In this document: positions 41,530 to 50,521 of the stretch, one piece after another | Layout: every line of letters begins with the position of its first letter | Numbering within the stretch: the first letter of the stretch is position 1 | Assembly: GCF_001421435.1 (NCBI RefSeq) | Contig: NZ_LMKA01000052.1 | Coordinates: 1 to 64,000 of the forward strand | Direction: 5' to 3' | Length of the DNA stretch: 64,000 nucleotides | From: Chryseobacterium sp. Leaf201 | Lineage (GTDB): Bacteria; Bacteroidota; Bacteroidia; Flavobacteriales; Weeksellaceae | Translations under genes and position numbers: made by a program | Notes under the pieces: generated by a model | What the model was told of the DNA's origin: nothing | The model's database searches: none | Seen by the model: the letters and a program-made list of their open reading frames with translations, nothing else

Positions 41530-42354
41530 ATGAACAGAAGATACAGCTTACATCCCATTCATTCGGCCGATGAGTTCACTTTTTCGCCGGAAGAATACAG
41601 CTATTTTAAATATGGCGACAAGGCGTACGCGGAGAAATTTGCCAAAGAACTATTCAATGGCTTCGTTGCCGAACACAGCAGCCTTTTGGATACGGAAAAA
41701 GAAATCGTAGTGTTGCCAAGCCCTTACATGGCCATTCCTACCGCTTCCAATTTTCTATGTTTTTACTTTAAGAAATATCTTGATTTTTACCTGTTTAAAA
41801 AAGGAAGGAAATCAAGCATCTTATCAAAAATCAACAGAAACCATACCTATACCACAGATTATGGAAATCTGAGTTTTGAAGACCGGAAAAATTTAATTTC
41901 CAATGACACCTATTACCTGGACAGGGATTTTCTTAAGGGAAAACTTTGTATTTTTATAGACGATATTAAAATAACGGGAAGCCATGAGTATACCGTAAAT
42001 AAAATCCTGGAGCAGTATAACGTAGAAGGGGACTTCCTTTTTATGTACTATGCTGAACTGATGAATTTTGATATCGATCCGAAGATTGAAAACTTTTTTA
42101 ATTACTATGCTGTGAACAGTGTGGAACATATTGCAGAAGTGATGGTGAAACCCAGTTTCCAGTTCAATACAAGGATTGTAAAATATATTTTAGGCCTGGA
42201 ATCAGGTAAATTTGACTATCTTTCGTCTAAAGTAAAAAAAGAACAGATGGATCACCTGCTTGAGCTGGCGATCAGCAACAATTATCATTTAATAAAAGAT
42301 TACGAAAACAATATAAACACTTTAACACAAACTGAATTATATTATGGCTATTAA
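41530..42354 (+). CDS. Phosphoribosyltransferase-like protein of the Ter operon
   Basis: The 274-residue protein from the ATG at 41530 has a PRTase-type motif LCIFIDDIKITGSHE near residue 138. TerD-linked operons encode such enzymes, proposed to make a nucleoside-like metabolite. It overlaps the first TerD gene by 11 bases. Confidence 0.78.
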   Translation: MNRRYSLHPIHSADEFTFSPEEYSYFKYGDKAYAEKFAKELFNGFVAEHSSLLDTEKEIVVLPSPYMAIPTASNFLCFYFKKYLDFYLFKKGRKSSILSKINRNHTYTTDYGNLSFEDRKNLISNDTYYLDRDFLKGKLCIFIDDIKITGSHEYTVNKILEQYNVEGDFLFMYYAELMNFDIDPKIENFFNYYAVNSVEHIAEVMVKPSFQFNTRIVKYILGLESGKFDYLSSKVKKEQMDHLLELAISNNYHLIKDYENNINTLTQTELYYGY

Positions 42355-42898
42355 CTTACAGAAAGGACAGAGAGAAAATATAAACGCTCCTAAATTCACC
42401 GTTGGATTAGGATGGGATATTAACAACACCTCAACAGGAACAGGCTTCGATTTGGATGCTTCCCTGTTTTTACTGGACGAAAATAAAAAACTGGTTTCAG
42501 ATAACCATTTTATTTTTTACAACAACCTGGAGTCTCCGGACAAAGCGGTTATTCACACAGGGGACAACCTTACAGGAGACGGATCAGGAGATGATGAGCA
42601 GATCAATATTGATTTAACCAAAATTGATGATGCCGTAAAGGAAATCACGATCGTGGTAACCATTCACGAGGCAGATGCCAGAAGACAGAATTTCGGGCAG
42701 GTAAGAAACTCTTTCATCAGGATTTTCAATACCGAAACCAATGAAGAGATCTTAAAATATGAACTGGATGAAGATTTCTCCATTGAAACCGCTGTGGAGT
42801 TCGGAAGAATTTACAACAGAAACGGAGAATGGAAATTCGAGGCCGTAGGAAGCGGACAGCGAGAAGGTCTTGACAAATTTGTATCAATGTATCAATAA
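42344..42898 (+). CDS. terD: TerD-family protein, copy 1
   Basis: The 184-residue protein has the TerD calcium-binding pattern: GLGWDINN, DLDASLFLLDEN and HTGDNLTGDGSGDDEQI. TerD proteins belong to stress and tellurite-resistance modules. It starts MAINLQKGQR, like the second copy at 45,124. Confidence 0.9.
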   Translation: MAINLQKGQRENINAPKFTVGLGWDINNTSTGTGFDLDASLFLLDENKKLVSDNHFIFYNNLESPDKAVIHTGDNLTGDGSGDDEQINIDLTKIDDAVKEITIVVTIHEADARRQNFGQVRNSFIRIFNTETNEEILKYELDEDFSIETAVEFGRIYNRNGEWKFEAVGSGQREGLDKFVSMYQ

Positions 42899-42903
42899 TC
42901 ACT

Positions 42904-44073
42904 ATGGATAATCAACCTAACCAACCTATAGACCCGCTTCAGTCCATTGAACCGCTTAAAACCTTTGAGCCTGCACCACAGCAGCAGCCTGTGCCGGCAG
43001 CTAATCAGGGGTCTGCACCGGTAGTGGTAGACCGGGACGGAAACGTCAACCTGTCTCAGTTACAGGTAGAAGAGCGCAGGAAATATGAAGTGCTTGCAGA
43101 TTCCATTGATGAAACCAACCCGGGATCAATCGTAAACTTCGGAGCTGATCTTCAGCGGACACTTTCCAACCAGAGTGACAGTTTCCTGGGGAATGTAAGA
43201 CGTTCCAATTCCGGAGAAGTGGGAGAGCTGATCAATAATTTATTGGTCGAGCTTAATTACGTGGATGTTGAAGAACTCAACCAGAATAAGTTCAAAAGCT
43301 TTCTAAGCAAGCTGCCGTTCATGAAAACGCTGATGACGCAGGTGGAGAATTTATTCGCGAAATATGACAAGATCATCAACAATATCGATCAGATTGCCTA
43401 CAAAGTAAATGCGGGAATCATTACTTCGACAAAAGATAATGCCGTACTGCAGACGATTTTTGAAAGCAATGTGAACGCGATCAAGCAGATTGAAGAACTG
43501 GTGATTGCCGGAAACCTAAGGATGGAAAAAGCAGCGGCCGAGCTTGCAACAATGGAGGCTGCTCCGCAGAACTATCAGGATTATGAAATTGCAGACAAAA
43601 GGGATTTCATCGCGAGATTGGACCGCAGGCTGGCAGACCTTAAAGTGGTACGCCTTATCATGATGCAGTCGCTTCCGCAGATCAGGCTCGTACAGAACAA
43701 CAACGTTTCCATTGCCGAAAAAGCGCAGACGATCTTAACGACCACGCTGCCGCTTTGGAAAAACCAGCTTTCACTGGCCGTGGCCATGTACAGGCAGCAG
43801 CAGAGCATTGAGATCCAGCAGAAGGTTTCTGCCACCACAGAGGAAATCCTGAAGAAAAATGCAGAGCGTCTGGGCCAGAACTCAATCAATGTAGCCAGAG
43901 CCAATGAACAGACCGTAGTTTCTGTGGAAACCTTGAGAGAGACCACTTCAAAACTGATCAGTACCCTGAATGAAGTAAAACAGATCCAGAAGCAGGGAGC
44001 GGAAGGAAGAAGAAAGCTGGATCAGGACCTGATGACGCTGGAGCACGAACTGAAAGCAAACGTAAGAGGATAA
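42904..44073 (+). CDS. telA: TelA-like toxic anion resistance protein
   Basis: The 389-residue protein is mostly alpha-helical and Gln/Glu-rich after a Pro/Gln-rich N-terminus, with the family's typical core (FLSKLPFMKTLMTQVENLF, then KNQLSLAVAMYRQQQ). It is cytoplasmic. It lies 5 bases after terD. Confidence 0.87.
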   Translation: MDNQPNQPIDPLQSIEPLKTFEPAPQQQPVPAANQGSAPVVVDRDGNVNLSQLQVEERRKYEVLADSIDETNPGSIVNFGADLQRTLSNQSDSFLGNVRRSNSGEVGELINNLLVELNYVDVEELNQNKFKSFLSKLPFMKTLMTQVENLFAKYDKIINNIDQIAYKVNAGIITSTKDNAVLQTIFESNVNAIKQIEELVIAGNLRMEKAAAELATMEAAPQNYQDYEIADKRDFIARLDRRLADLKVVRLIMMQSLPQIRLVQNNNVSIAEKAQTILTTTLPLWKNQLSLAVAMYRQQQSIEIQQKVSATTEEILKKNAERLGQNSINVARANEQTVVSVETLRETTSKLISTLNEVKQIQKQGAEGRRKLDQDLMTLEHELKANVRG

Positions 44074-44088
44074 TAATACCCTGAAAAG

Positions 44089-45036
44089 GTGGATGATGAA
44101 GCTGTAAACATACTGTCCCAAAGTAAAAGAAGATTAACAAGACTTAAGCTTCTTGCCAATTTTTTTGAAAATGCCGATATAATCTCGATCTATATTAAAA
44201 CCGATGTTATACACCATCTTTTTCAGGAAAATAAGGCACTTGATTACAGTAAGCTTGAGCTGTTCCACCTGCAGTATACCGACAGCCTCATCGAACTTCT
44301 GACGAAGATTAAAAGGCAGAAGGAAAATGATATGCTGGCGGTAATCAATGAAATTGATGTCAACAACAAATACATTTCAGGCTTTGAAGAAAAGCAGGCT
44401 GATGGTTTTGAAACAGACCGGAGGATGTACAGCGGTATATTTTCCAACCAGTTAAAAAACCTGTATAAAGACCTTACGGAAGATAAATTCCGGCTGAACT
44501 GGGAAAACGTGCTGTATTTCTATAAAAAGTATGCAGCCGAATTTTACAGGACCGGGGTGGATGAAGAACTGCTGAAGTCCGGTTCATTTCCGGCATATCA
44601 GTACCATGATTATCAGATTGAAAGGAAATTACTGGGAAGGCTTAATATCCAGAACTTTAAGGTCCGTTTTGTCTGTGGGTACAATATCTCGGGGAATGAG
44701 TATGAACTGTTTAAGCTGTTTCAGACCGATGACTGTTTTATATTTGATATTGAAGGCAGGAAGATGTACCTGATTGATCCCAAAAAACTGGAGAAACTGG
44801 ATACAATGCCCAATGAATCGAACCGGCAGACCCTCGTTCAGCAGCTGCGGAACAAAAACCAGAAGCTGGAGGAAACCATCGGGGAAAGAAAAAGAATGCT
44901 GCCGGACCAGGTGATCACCGTTTTGCAGGATTATCTGAGGAACCTGGAAAATGTAGACATCATGAGCAGGATATTCGACATCAATGAAGAAACCAATATC
45001 CTTCGTGCGATGCTGAATTTAAACCTGAATAATTAA
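44089..45036 (+). CDS. Hypothetical protein of the Ter operon
   Basis: The 315-residue, helical, charged protein starts with GTG 15 bases after telA. I do not know a named family, but the position within the operon is clear. A coiled-coil-like stretch lies near residues 250-290. Confidence 0.65.
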   Translation: MDDEAVNILSQSKRRLTRLKLLANFFENADIISIYIKTDVIHHLFQENKALDYSKLELFHLQYTDSLIELLTKIKRQKENDMLAVINEIDVNNKYISGFEEKQADGFETDRRMYSGIFSNQLKNLYKDLTEDKFRLNWENVLYFYKKYAAEFYRTGVDEELLKSGSFPAYQYHDYQIERKLLGRLNIQNFKVRFVCGYNISGNEYELFKLFQTDDCFIFDIEGRKMYLIDPKKLEKLDTMPNESNRQTLVQQLRNKNQKLEETIGERKRMLPDQVITVLQDYLRNLENVDIMSRIFDINEETNILRAMLNLNLNN

Positions 45037-45123
45037 CAATGAACCCAAATCGTGAAACCGTAAGACATTAAATTTAAAGCTGACGAGCGGTTTTGCAGAA
45101 TAATAATACTAAACATAAAAATA

Positions 45124-45735
45124 ATGGCGATTAACTTACAGAAAGGTCAGAGGATCAACCTGACAAAAGAAAACGGAACAACGCTTACGCAGGCTTGTGT
45201 AGGGATCAACTGGGGAGCAATAGAGAAAAAAAGCTTCTTCGGAGGAACTTCAAAAGAAGCTGTGGATCTTGACGGAAGCTGTATTTTATACGATTCAAAT
45301 AAAAATGCCACGGAAGTAGTCTACTTCGGCAACCTGAAATCCAAAAACGGATCTGTAAAGCACAGCGGGGATGATTTAACAGGTGACGTAAACGGGGATG
45401 ACGGGCTTGACAATGAAGTAATTACCGTAGATTTCAGCGGTCTGGATTCCAGTGTTGAACATGTTGCTTTGGTTTTGAACAGCTATAAAGGACAGGATTT
45501 CGGGACTATTCCTTTCGCGTCAATCAGGATTTACGAAGGAACGCCTACCAATGTAAGAGAAGTTTTCGCTAAATATGATATTGCCAATGATGCTTCTTTC
45601 AAAGGTCATGTAGCAATGGTAATGGGCGTGTTCTACAAGAAAAATGGAGAGTGGAAGTTCAATGCCGTAGGAGATCCTACAAAAGACAGGAAACTGGAGG
45701 AGACTGTTGAAACTGTAAAGCAGAGGTATCTGTAG
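45124..45735 (+). CDS. terD: TerD-family protein, copy 2
   Basis: The 203-residue protein has GINWGAIE, DLDGSCILYDSN and HSGDDLTGDVNGDDG, again the TerD calcium sites. It differs enough from copy 1 that the two may form a mixed complex. Confidence 0.9.
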   Translation: MAINLQKGQRINLTKENGTTLTQACVGINWGAIEKKSFFGGTSKEAVDLDGSCILYDSNKNATEVVYFGNLKSKNGSVKHSGDDLTGDVNGDDGLDNEVITVDFSGLDSSVEHVALVLNSYKGQDFGTIPFASIRIYEGTPTNVREVFAKYDIANDASFKGHVAMVMGVFYKKNGEWKFNAVGDPTKDRKLEETVETVKQRYL

Positions 45736-45873
45736 ACATACAAACGGTTAAATAGATATCGGGATAAACAGGCTTAATCCGGTTTTACCCCTGATAAAAT
45801 TTAAATATCAAAAATCAGCAATAACTGTCTGTTGTACAGCTATTGCTTTTATGTATCATAAGCACATTAGAAA

Positions 45874-46920
45874 GTGGACACACATCAAAGTATTTTAGAT
45901 CTTCATCCCGGTCTGGTTTGGGGATTTGCGGTAACAGTTGTTATCATGTTGCTCCTGGATTTAGGGGTTTTCAACAAAAAGAGTCATGAAGTTTCCTCTA
46001 AGGAAGCCACCATCTGGTCAATTGTATGGATCTCGCTGTCTATGGTTTTTTCCGGAGTGGTCTATTGGGTTTATAATTCAGATATAGGTCCGGAAAGTCA
46101 TGCGCTGGCAGTAGAGAAATTTACCCAATATCAGGCGGCGTACTGGATTGAGAAAGCCCTTTCGGTAGATAACCTGTTTGTATTCATCCTGGTTTTCGGG
46201 TTTTTTAAAGTCCCGAAATACCTTCACCACAAGGTTCTTTTCTGGGGGATTATCGGGGCACTGATTTTCAGGGCAATATTCATCTTTGCGGGAGTGGGTT
46301 TAATCAATCTGACCTATCTTCCTGAAATGAATATTTTCGGGCATGCAGTGAAGATTAACGTTGTCATGGCGCTGTTCGGTCTGTTCCTGGTGTATGCCGG
46401 AATTAAATCCTGGGGAGGTGGTGACGGTGATGAAGATGAAGACTACAGCAATACCGCAGGAGCAAGGCTGATTAAAAGATTCTGGAAAGTTTCTGATAAT
46501 TATGCCGGAGATAAGTTCTTCACCGTTCAGAACGGAGTTAAAATGGCAACGCCGCTTCTGGTAGTGGTTGCAGTAATTGAATTTACGGATGTGCTTTTTG
46601 CGGTGGACTCCATCCCTGCGATCTTTGCCATCTCCAATGACCCTTTTATCCTTTACACATCCAATATTTTTGCGATTTTAGGATTAAGGTCACTGTATTT
46701 CCTGCTGGCAAACTTTATCCACATGTTCAGCAAGCTGCCTTACGGTCTGGCCGTGATCCTTACTTTTATCGGTATAAAGATGCTTATTGCACCGTGGATT
46801 CATATTCCGTCTCCGGTTTCATTGGGAATTGTAGGTGGGGTTCTGGTCATTTCCGTTCTTTTATCAATTATGTTCCCTGATAAAAAAGAAGATGACGGGC
46901 AGCAAAAACTCGGACAATAA
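45874..46920 (+). CDS. terC: TerC-family membrane protein
   Basis: The 348-residue protein has about 8-9 membrane helices and the TerC signature (EKALSVDNLFVF and FAVDSIPAIFAI), whose acidic residues lie in the membrane and probably carry metal ions. A GTG start at 45874 is used. It completes the Ter operon. Confidence 0.9.
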   Translation: MDTHQSILDLHPGLVWGFAVTVVIMLLLDLGVFNKKSHEVSSKEATIWSIVWISLSMVFSGVVYWVYNSDIGPESHALAVEKFTQYQAAYWIEKALSVDNLFVFILVFGFFKVPKYLHHKVLFWGIIGALIFRAIFIFAGVGLINLTYLPEMNIFGHAVKINVVMALFGLFLVYAGIKSWGGGDGDEDEDYSNTAGARLIKRFWKVSDNYAGDKFFTVQNGVKMATPLLVVVAVIEFTDVLFAVDSIPAIFAISNDPFILYTSNIFAILGLRSLYFLLANFIHMFSKLPYGLAVILTFIGIKMLIAPWIHIPSPVSLGIVGGVLVISVLLSIMFPDKKEDDGQQKLGQ

Positions 46921-46933
46921 ACTACTAAATAGA

Positions 46934-46967
46934 AAGGCTTTACAATATATGTAGAGCCTTTTTTTAT
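46934..46967 (+). terminator. Terminator of the Ter operon
   Basis: AAGGCTTTACA pairs with TGTAGAGCCTT (one G-U) and T7 follows. Confidence 0.75.
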
Positions 46968-47010
46968 TTATGACTGAATCTGATTGATCGAATAGGTAAG
47001 TAATGAATGG

Positions 47011-48012
47011 TTACCGTTCGTATTTCAGCAGCTTATTGATCTTACGCCGGGTCTGGATTGAAACTTTGTACGCTTCATCCCTCAGTTTCTGGATTTTCCC
47101 TACAGGCTGAAAAAAAAGCTTGTTTTCAAAAGGATTGAATGACAGCATTTCGTTATCGCAGGCTTTAGCATCCAGAAGTGAATTCCTGTCAGTTTTCACT
47201 TCCCCGATTTTTATATAAGGCGACTTTTTCCACTCCACATTCAGCTGATTGACAGGCTGGTTTTTTAAATCGTAGCAGATCTGGATCAGAACATCAGCGG
47301 TAAAATCCTGGTTCGTTAAATAATTTTCAATTGCATCCTTCACTTTCAGTTTCTTCCCGAAATGCCTGTCCACAGACTGCGGTTTCAGTTTAATCTTCAT
47401 CATGTGGTCTCCCAGGCGGTATACCCCGACAGAATGGAAGTCGAATGATAAAAGAAAATCATTCCTTTTGTTCCAGAGCTTAATTATATTCTTCACAAAA
47501 GAAGCGGTAAACGTAGAAGGGATGACTTTGATAATCTGCAGCATCAGGGAAAAGGAACTCCATTTTTTAACAAAGAACTGGTTCACCGAAGTAAACAGTT
47601 TTAAAAAAGTACTTACCGAGTTGATCGGGAATAAAGGAAAATTAACCAAAGGGTAATTCGCAATGAGCGTACCGTTGTTGTCCTTTATTTTAACGGCAAA
47701 TCCATATGCAGGAATATCTTTTCTGCCACGCGTAACCTTAAGGTGCGCATTGGAAAACCTGATCGTTAAATCATATTTTTCATCATCAAAAAAAGGCTGG
47801 AATTCCTCAGGAATATTTTTGGCAATTAGAAATTTGCCTTTTACAACCGCATAGGTCTTTGCATGGGCATTCCGGGTGGCGTAGTTAACGTCACTTGTCG
47901 TGGGTGACTGTTCAACGAAATCTGAAATACTTTTTTTATTAATTTCAAGAAGTTTTTCTTCGTCTGCAGTCAGCTTATCGTATTCCTTATTATATTTTAA
48001 TGGATTTGGCAT
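47011..48012 (-). CDS. Catalase-like (heme-fold) protein
   Basis: The 333-residue protein resembles the short catalase-related group: NAHAKTYAVVKGKF with the His of the distal site, LTIRFSNAH, an AYGFAVKI segment and a C-terminal PVGKIQKLRDEAYK. Length is well below the 480 or more residues of full catalases. It may bind heme, but activity cannot be told. Confidence 0.7.
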   Translation of the reverse strand: MPNPLKYNKEYDKLTADEEKLLEINKKSISDFVEQSPTTSDVNYATRNAHAKTYAVVKGKFLIAKNIPEEFQPFFDDEKYDLTIRFSNAHLKVTRGRKDIPAYGFAVKIKDNNGTLIANYPLVNFPLFPINSVSTFLKLFTSVNQFFVKKWSSFSLMLQIIKVIPSTFTASFVKNIIKLWNKRNDFLLSFDFHSVGVYRLGDHMMKIKLKPQSVDRHFGKKLKVKDAIENYLTNQDFTADVLIQICYDLKNQPVNQLNVEWKKSPYIKIGEVKTDRNSLLDAKACDNEMLSFNPFENKLFFQPVGKIQKLRDEAYKVSIQTRRKINKLLKYER

Positions 48013-48219
48013 TTAGTTTTTGAGTCCAATTATAACGCCAAGTTTTTGAAACTGTGTTAATACAGTATTAATGATATTTGAACTTTCTCAACAATAAAGG
48101 TTTATGGTTAACGGATTTAAGTTTAAAATTCTGAAAACAAAAAGGTTAGGCAGAATAAAGCAGTCTTAGATTGAAAAGTTCTCACTTTGCAGCATTCATC
48201 GTTACGCCTTAAAAAATGC

Positions 48220-48227
48220 TATATTTG
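48220..48227 (+). promoter_or_regulatory. TAnnTTTG promoter of the FKBP gene
   Basis: TATATTTG lies 15 bases before the ATG at 48243. Confidence 0.6.
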
Positions 48228-48242
48228 TAAAAAATATCAATT

Positions 48243-48677
48243 ATGGGCGTAGCAGATATGTTATTTAAGCGTAAAAAAGAGCAGGCAGAAAAGAACCTGA
48301 ATGACGGTAAAGAGTACATGGAAGAATATGGCAAGCGTGAAACTGTGGTTCAGCTGCCAAGCGGACTTCAGTATGAGATCATCAAAGAAGGAGACGGAGA
48401 AAAGCCGGGCCCGAGGTCTACCGTAAAATGCCACTACCACGGAACCACGATTTCCGGAAAAGTTTTCGACAGTTCTGTGAAAAGAGGAACTCCCGCTTCA
48501 TTCCCGTTGAATAAAGTAATTAAAGGATGGACGGAAGCTTTACAGCTGATGCCTGCAGGAAGCAAATGGAGACTGATTATCCCGCCGCATTTAGCGTATG
48601 GAGATCAGCAGATCAGCAAGGAAATCGGGCCGAACAGTACCCTTGTTTTTGAAGTTGAGTTGCTGGAAATTAAATAA
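48243..48677 (+). CDS. FKBP-type peptidyl-prolyl isomerase
   Basis: The 144-residue protein has a charged N-terminal helix and a C-terminal FKBP domain (about 35-143) with VKCHYHGTTISGKVFDSS, GWTEALQLMPAGSKW and TLVFEVELLEI. It speeds proline turns during folding. No signal peptide is visible, so it is cytoplasmic. Confidence 0.92.
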   Translation: MGVADMLFKRKKEQAEKNLNDGKEYMEEYGKRETVVQLPSGLQYEIIKEGDGEKPGPRSTVKCHYHGTTISGKVFDSSVKRGTPASFPLNKVIKGWTEALQLMPAGSKWRLIIPPHLAYGDQQISKEIGPNSTLVFEVELLEIK

Positions 48678-48698
48678 ACCCACCTTAAAAATAGCTTA

Positions 48699-48729
48699 AA
48701 ATTTACCCGGAATCCGGGTAAATTTTTTT
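48699..48729 (+). terminator. Terminator after the FKBP gene
   Basis: AAATTTACCCGG pairs with CCGGGTAAATTT around AAT, followed by T4. Confidence 0.8.
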
Positions 48730-48821
48730 ATTTCCGTATTTTAGTCAGGAGATTAATTAAAAACAGTTGAGTAATCACAACAGAATTAAACCTGTATTGC
48801 TGATTGATAAAATACAATGAA

Positions 48822-49772
48822 ATGAAAAAGCTGATTTGCATTTTAACGGCCCTCTGTGTGCTGACTTCCTGTATTTCCAGGAAAAACCAGGCCATCAGGC
48901 AGAATATCCTTACTTTAAGGGACAGTTACTGCAAAGCGCCCTTTAAATACAATTATTCAGATAAAATACCGTCTTACAATTCAGATTCCATTATTGCGGC
49001 CAACCGTGAACTGACGGATAACTTTTCTGACCAGAGCATCCTGATTTTAAATGCCCTGGATAATCTGGATGAGGTTCATGAAATCATGGAGCTTAAAAAA
49101 GACACTTCCCTTGCCTCCCAGGTAAAAGTTTTACAGCTCAAAAGCAGGATCAACAGCAAAATAACCATTGCTCTGACGGAACTGGATGCAGTAGCCGCAG
49201 AATTTGACTGTGAAGGGGAGCGGGTGGCACAGATCGGCAATTATGTGGATAACCTGAATGATTCCAGGAATAACAGACTGATCCTATATTCCATTGTCAC
49301 GGGAGCGGCCGCATCCATCGCAGGCGGAATTGTGAAAGATGATGCATGGAGCAGTGCCATTGATATCGGCGGCGGTGCCTTGGGTGCAGGATTCGGTCTG
49401 GCTACCTTCAATCCCAAAGGAAAAAAAGTGGAATTCATCCACCAGAGGAATTTATTGAGGGACATCTGGAAAGAAAAACTGGAATCCCTTAATTTCCCGC
49501 CTTTTATCTGGTATATGTATACAGAAAAGAAATTTTCAAACAAAGAAAAACATTCCATTATCAGCAGCATGAAACAGCGGTGGCTGCATTATCAGTTTGA
49601 TGATGATCAGAACGCCGCGGACCGTTCCGTTATTTTCAGTGACGGAGGATATTACCGTTCCGGTGACCTGCACAACAGGGCGGCTATGCTGAACCAGATG
49701 CAGTCGGCAACACGCACCATCAATCAGAATATCAATTACCTGCTTCTTGATCTGGATAAGCTGATCTTATAG
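48822..49772 (+). CDS. Predicted lipoprotein
   Basis: From the ATG at 48822 the 316-residue protein has a lipobox (CVLTSC, Cys near residue 17). A helical region follows, then a hydrophobic Gly-rich stretch near residues 160-190 (VTGAAASIAGGIVKD), then another helical part. The family is unknown. Confidence 0.7.
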   Translation: MKKLICILTALCVLTSCISRKNQAIRQNILTLRDSYCKAPFKYNYSDKIPSYNSDSIIAANRELTDNFSDQSILILNALDNLDEVHEIMELKKDTSLASQVKVLQLKSRINSKITIALTELDAVAAEFDCEGERVAQIGNYVDNLNDSRNNRLILYSIVTGAAASIAGGIVKDDAWSSAIDIGGGALGAGFGLATFNPKGKKVEFIHQRNLLRDIWKEKLESLNFPPFIWYMYTEKKFSNKEKHSIISSMKQRWLHYQFDDDQNAADRSVIFSDGGYYRSGDLHNRAAMLNQMQSATRTINQNINYLLLDLDKLIL

Positions 49773-49859
49773 TCTGGGAAGGAATAAAACCGGATTTTTA
49801 TTTAAACCGGAGGTTAAAAGCGTCTGAATCTGTACATTTGCTGCTGATTATTGTTACGG

Positions 49860-50435
49860 ATGTCAGAATTAAAAAAAATCAGGGAAGAACAGAACCTCAC
49901 CCAGGAAGAACTGGCCGAAAAGTCAGGTATTTCCGTCAGGACGATTCAGCGGATTGAAGCAGGAGCCGATCCTAAAGGGTACACGCTGAAAACTTTGGCC
50001 TTAAGCCTTAACATCACTGAAAAAGAGTTATTGGCTCAGGATATTCCGGCAGAGATAGAAATAAAAGCTGAAGAGCCTGTTCTTGCAGGAGAAAAAGAAA
50101 GGCCTGTTAACTACACTCAGGTTAAAATGATTAATATTTCTTCGCTTCCTTTTGCGTGGTTCCCGGTTGCTAATTTCCTGCTGCCGTTATTGGTGATGTT
50201 TTTCACAAAACAGAAATCTTCAATAGCAAAACAGATTATTTCCCTCCAGATATTCCTGGCCGTCATTTCGCCGGTTATTTTTATGATGGTCGCTTTTCTT
50301 AAGCTTGGGTCGAACTCTGTTCTCATCACCATGATCCTGCTGACCCTTGCCAATATATACATAATCCTAAGAAATGCATATGAAATAGACAGGAAACAGA
50401 AACTTTTCTATAAGCTGAATTTCAGCATCATATAA
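49860..50435 (+). CDS. XRE-type regulator with membrane helices
   Basis: The 191-residue protein has an N-terminal XRE HTH (LTQEELAEKSGISVRTIQRIE) and about three membrane helices from residue 95 on. The start at ATG 49860 gives the classic N-terminus. Membrane-bound regulators of this kind may sense envelope signals; the target is unknown. Confidence 0.8.
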   Translation: MSELKKIREEQNLTQEELAEKSGISVRTIQRIEAGADPKGYTLKTLALSLNITEKELLAQDIPAEIEIKAEEPVLAGEKERPVNYTQVKMINISSLPFAWFPVANFLLPLLVMFFTKQKSSIAKQIISLQIFLAVISPVIFMMVAFLKLGSNSVLITMILLTLANIYIILRNAYEIDRKQKLFYKLNFSII

Positions 50436-50521
50436 ACCTGGCAGGCAATTGTCAGGTCTTTGTCAGGTTAAATTTTCAGGCTTTATTTAATTATTTCTGA
50501 ATCTTTGCCAAAAATAATCCA

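Noticed and set aside
47011-48012. Full catalase
   Set aside because: It is about 150 residues too short and only the distal part of the heme site is recognisable.
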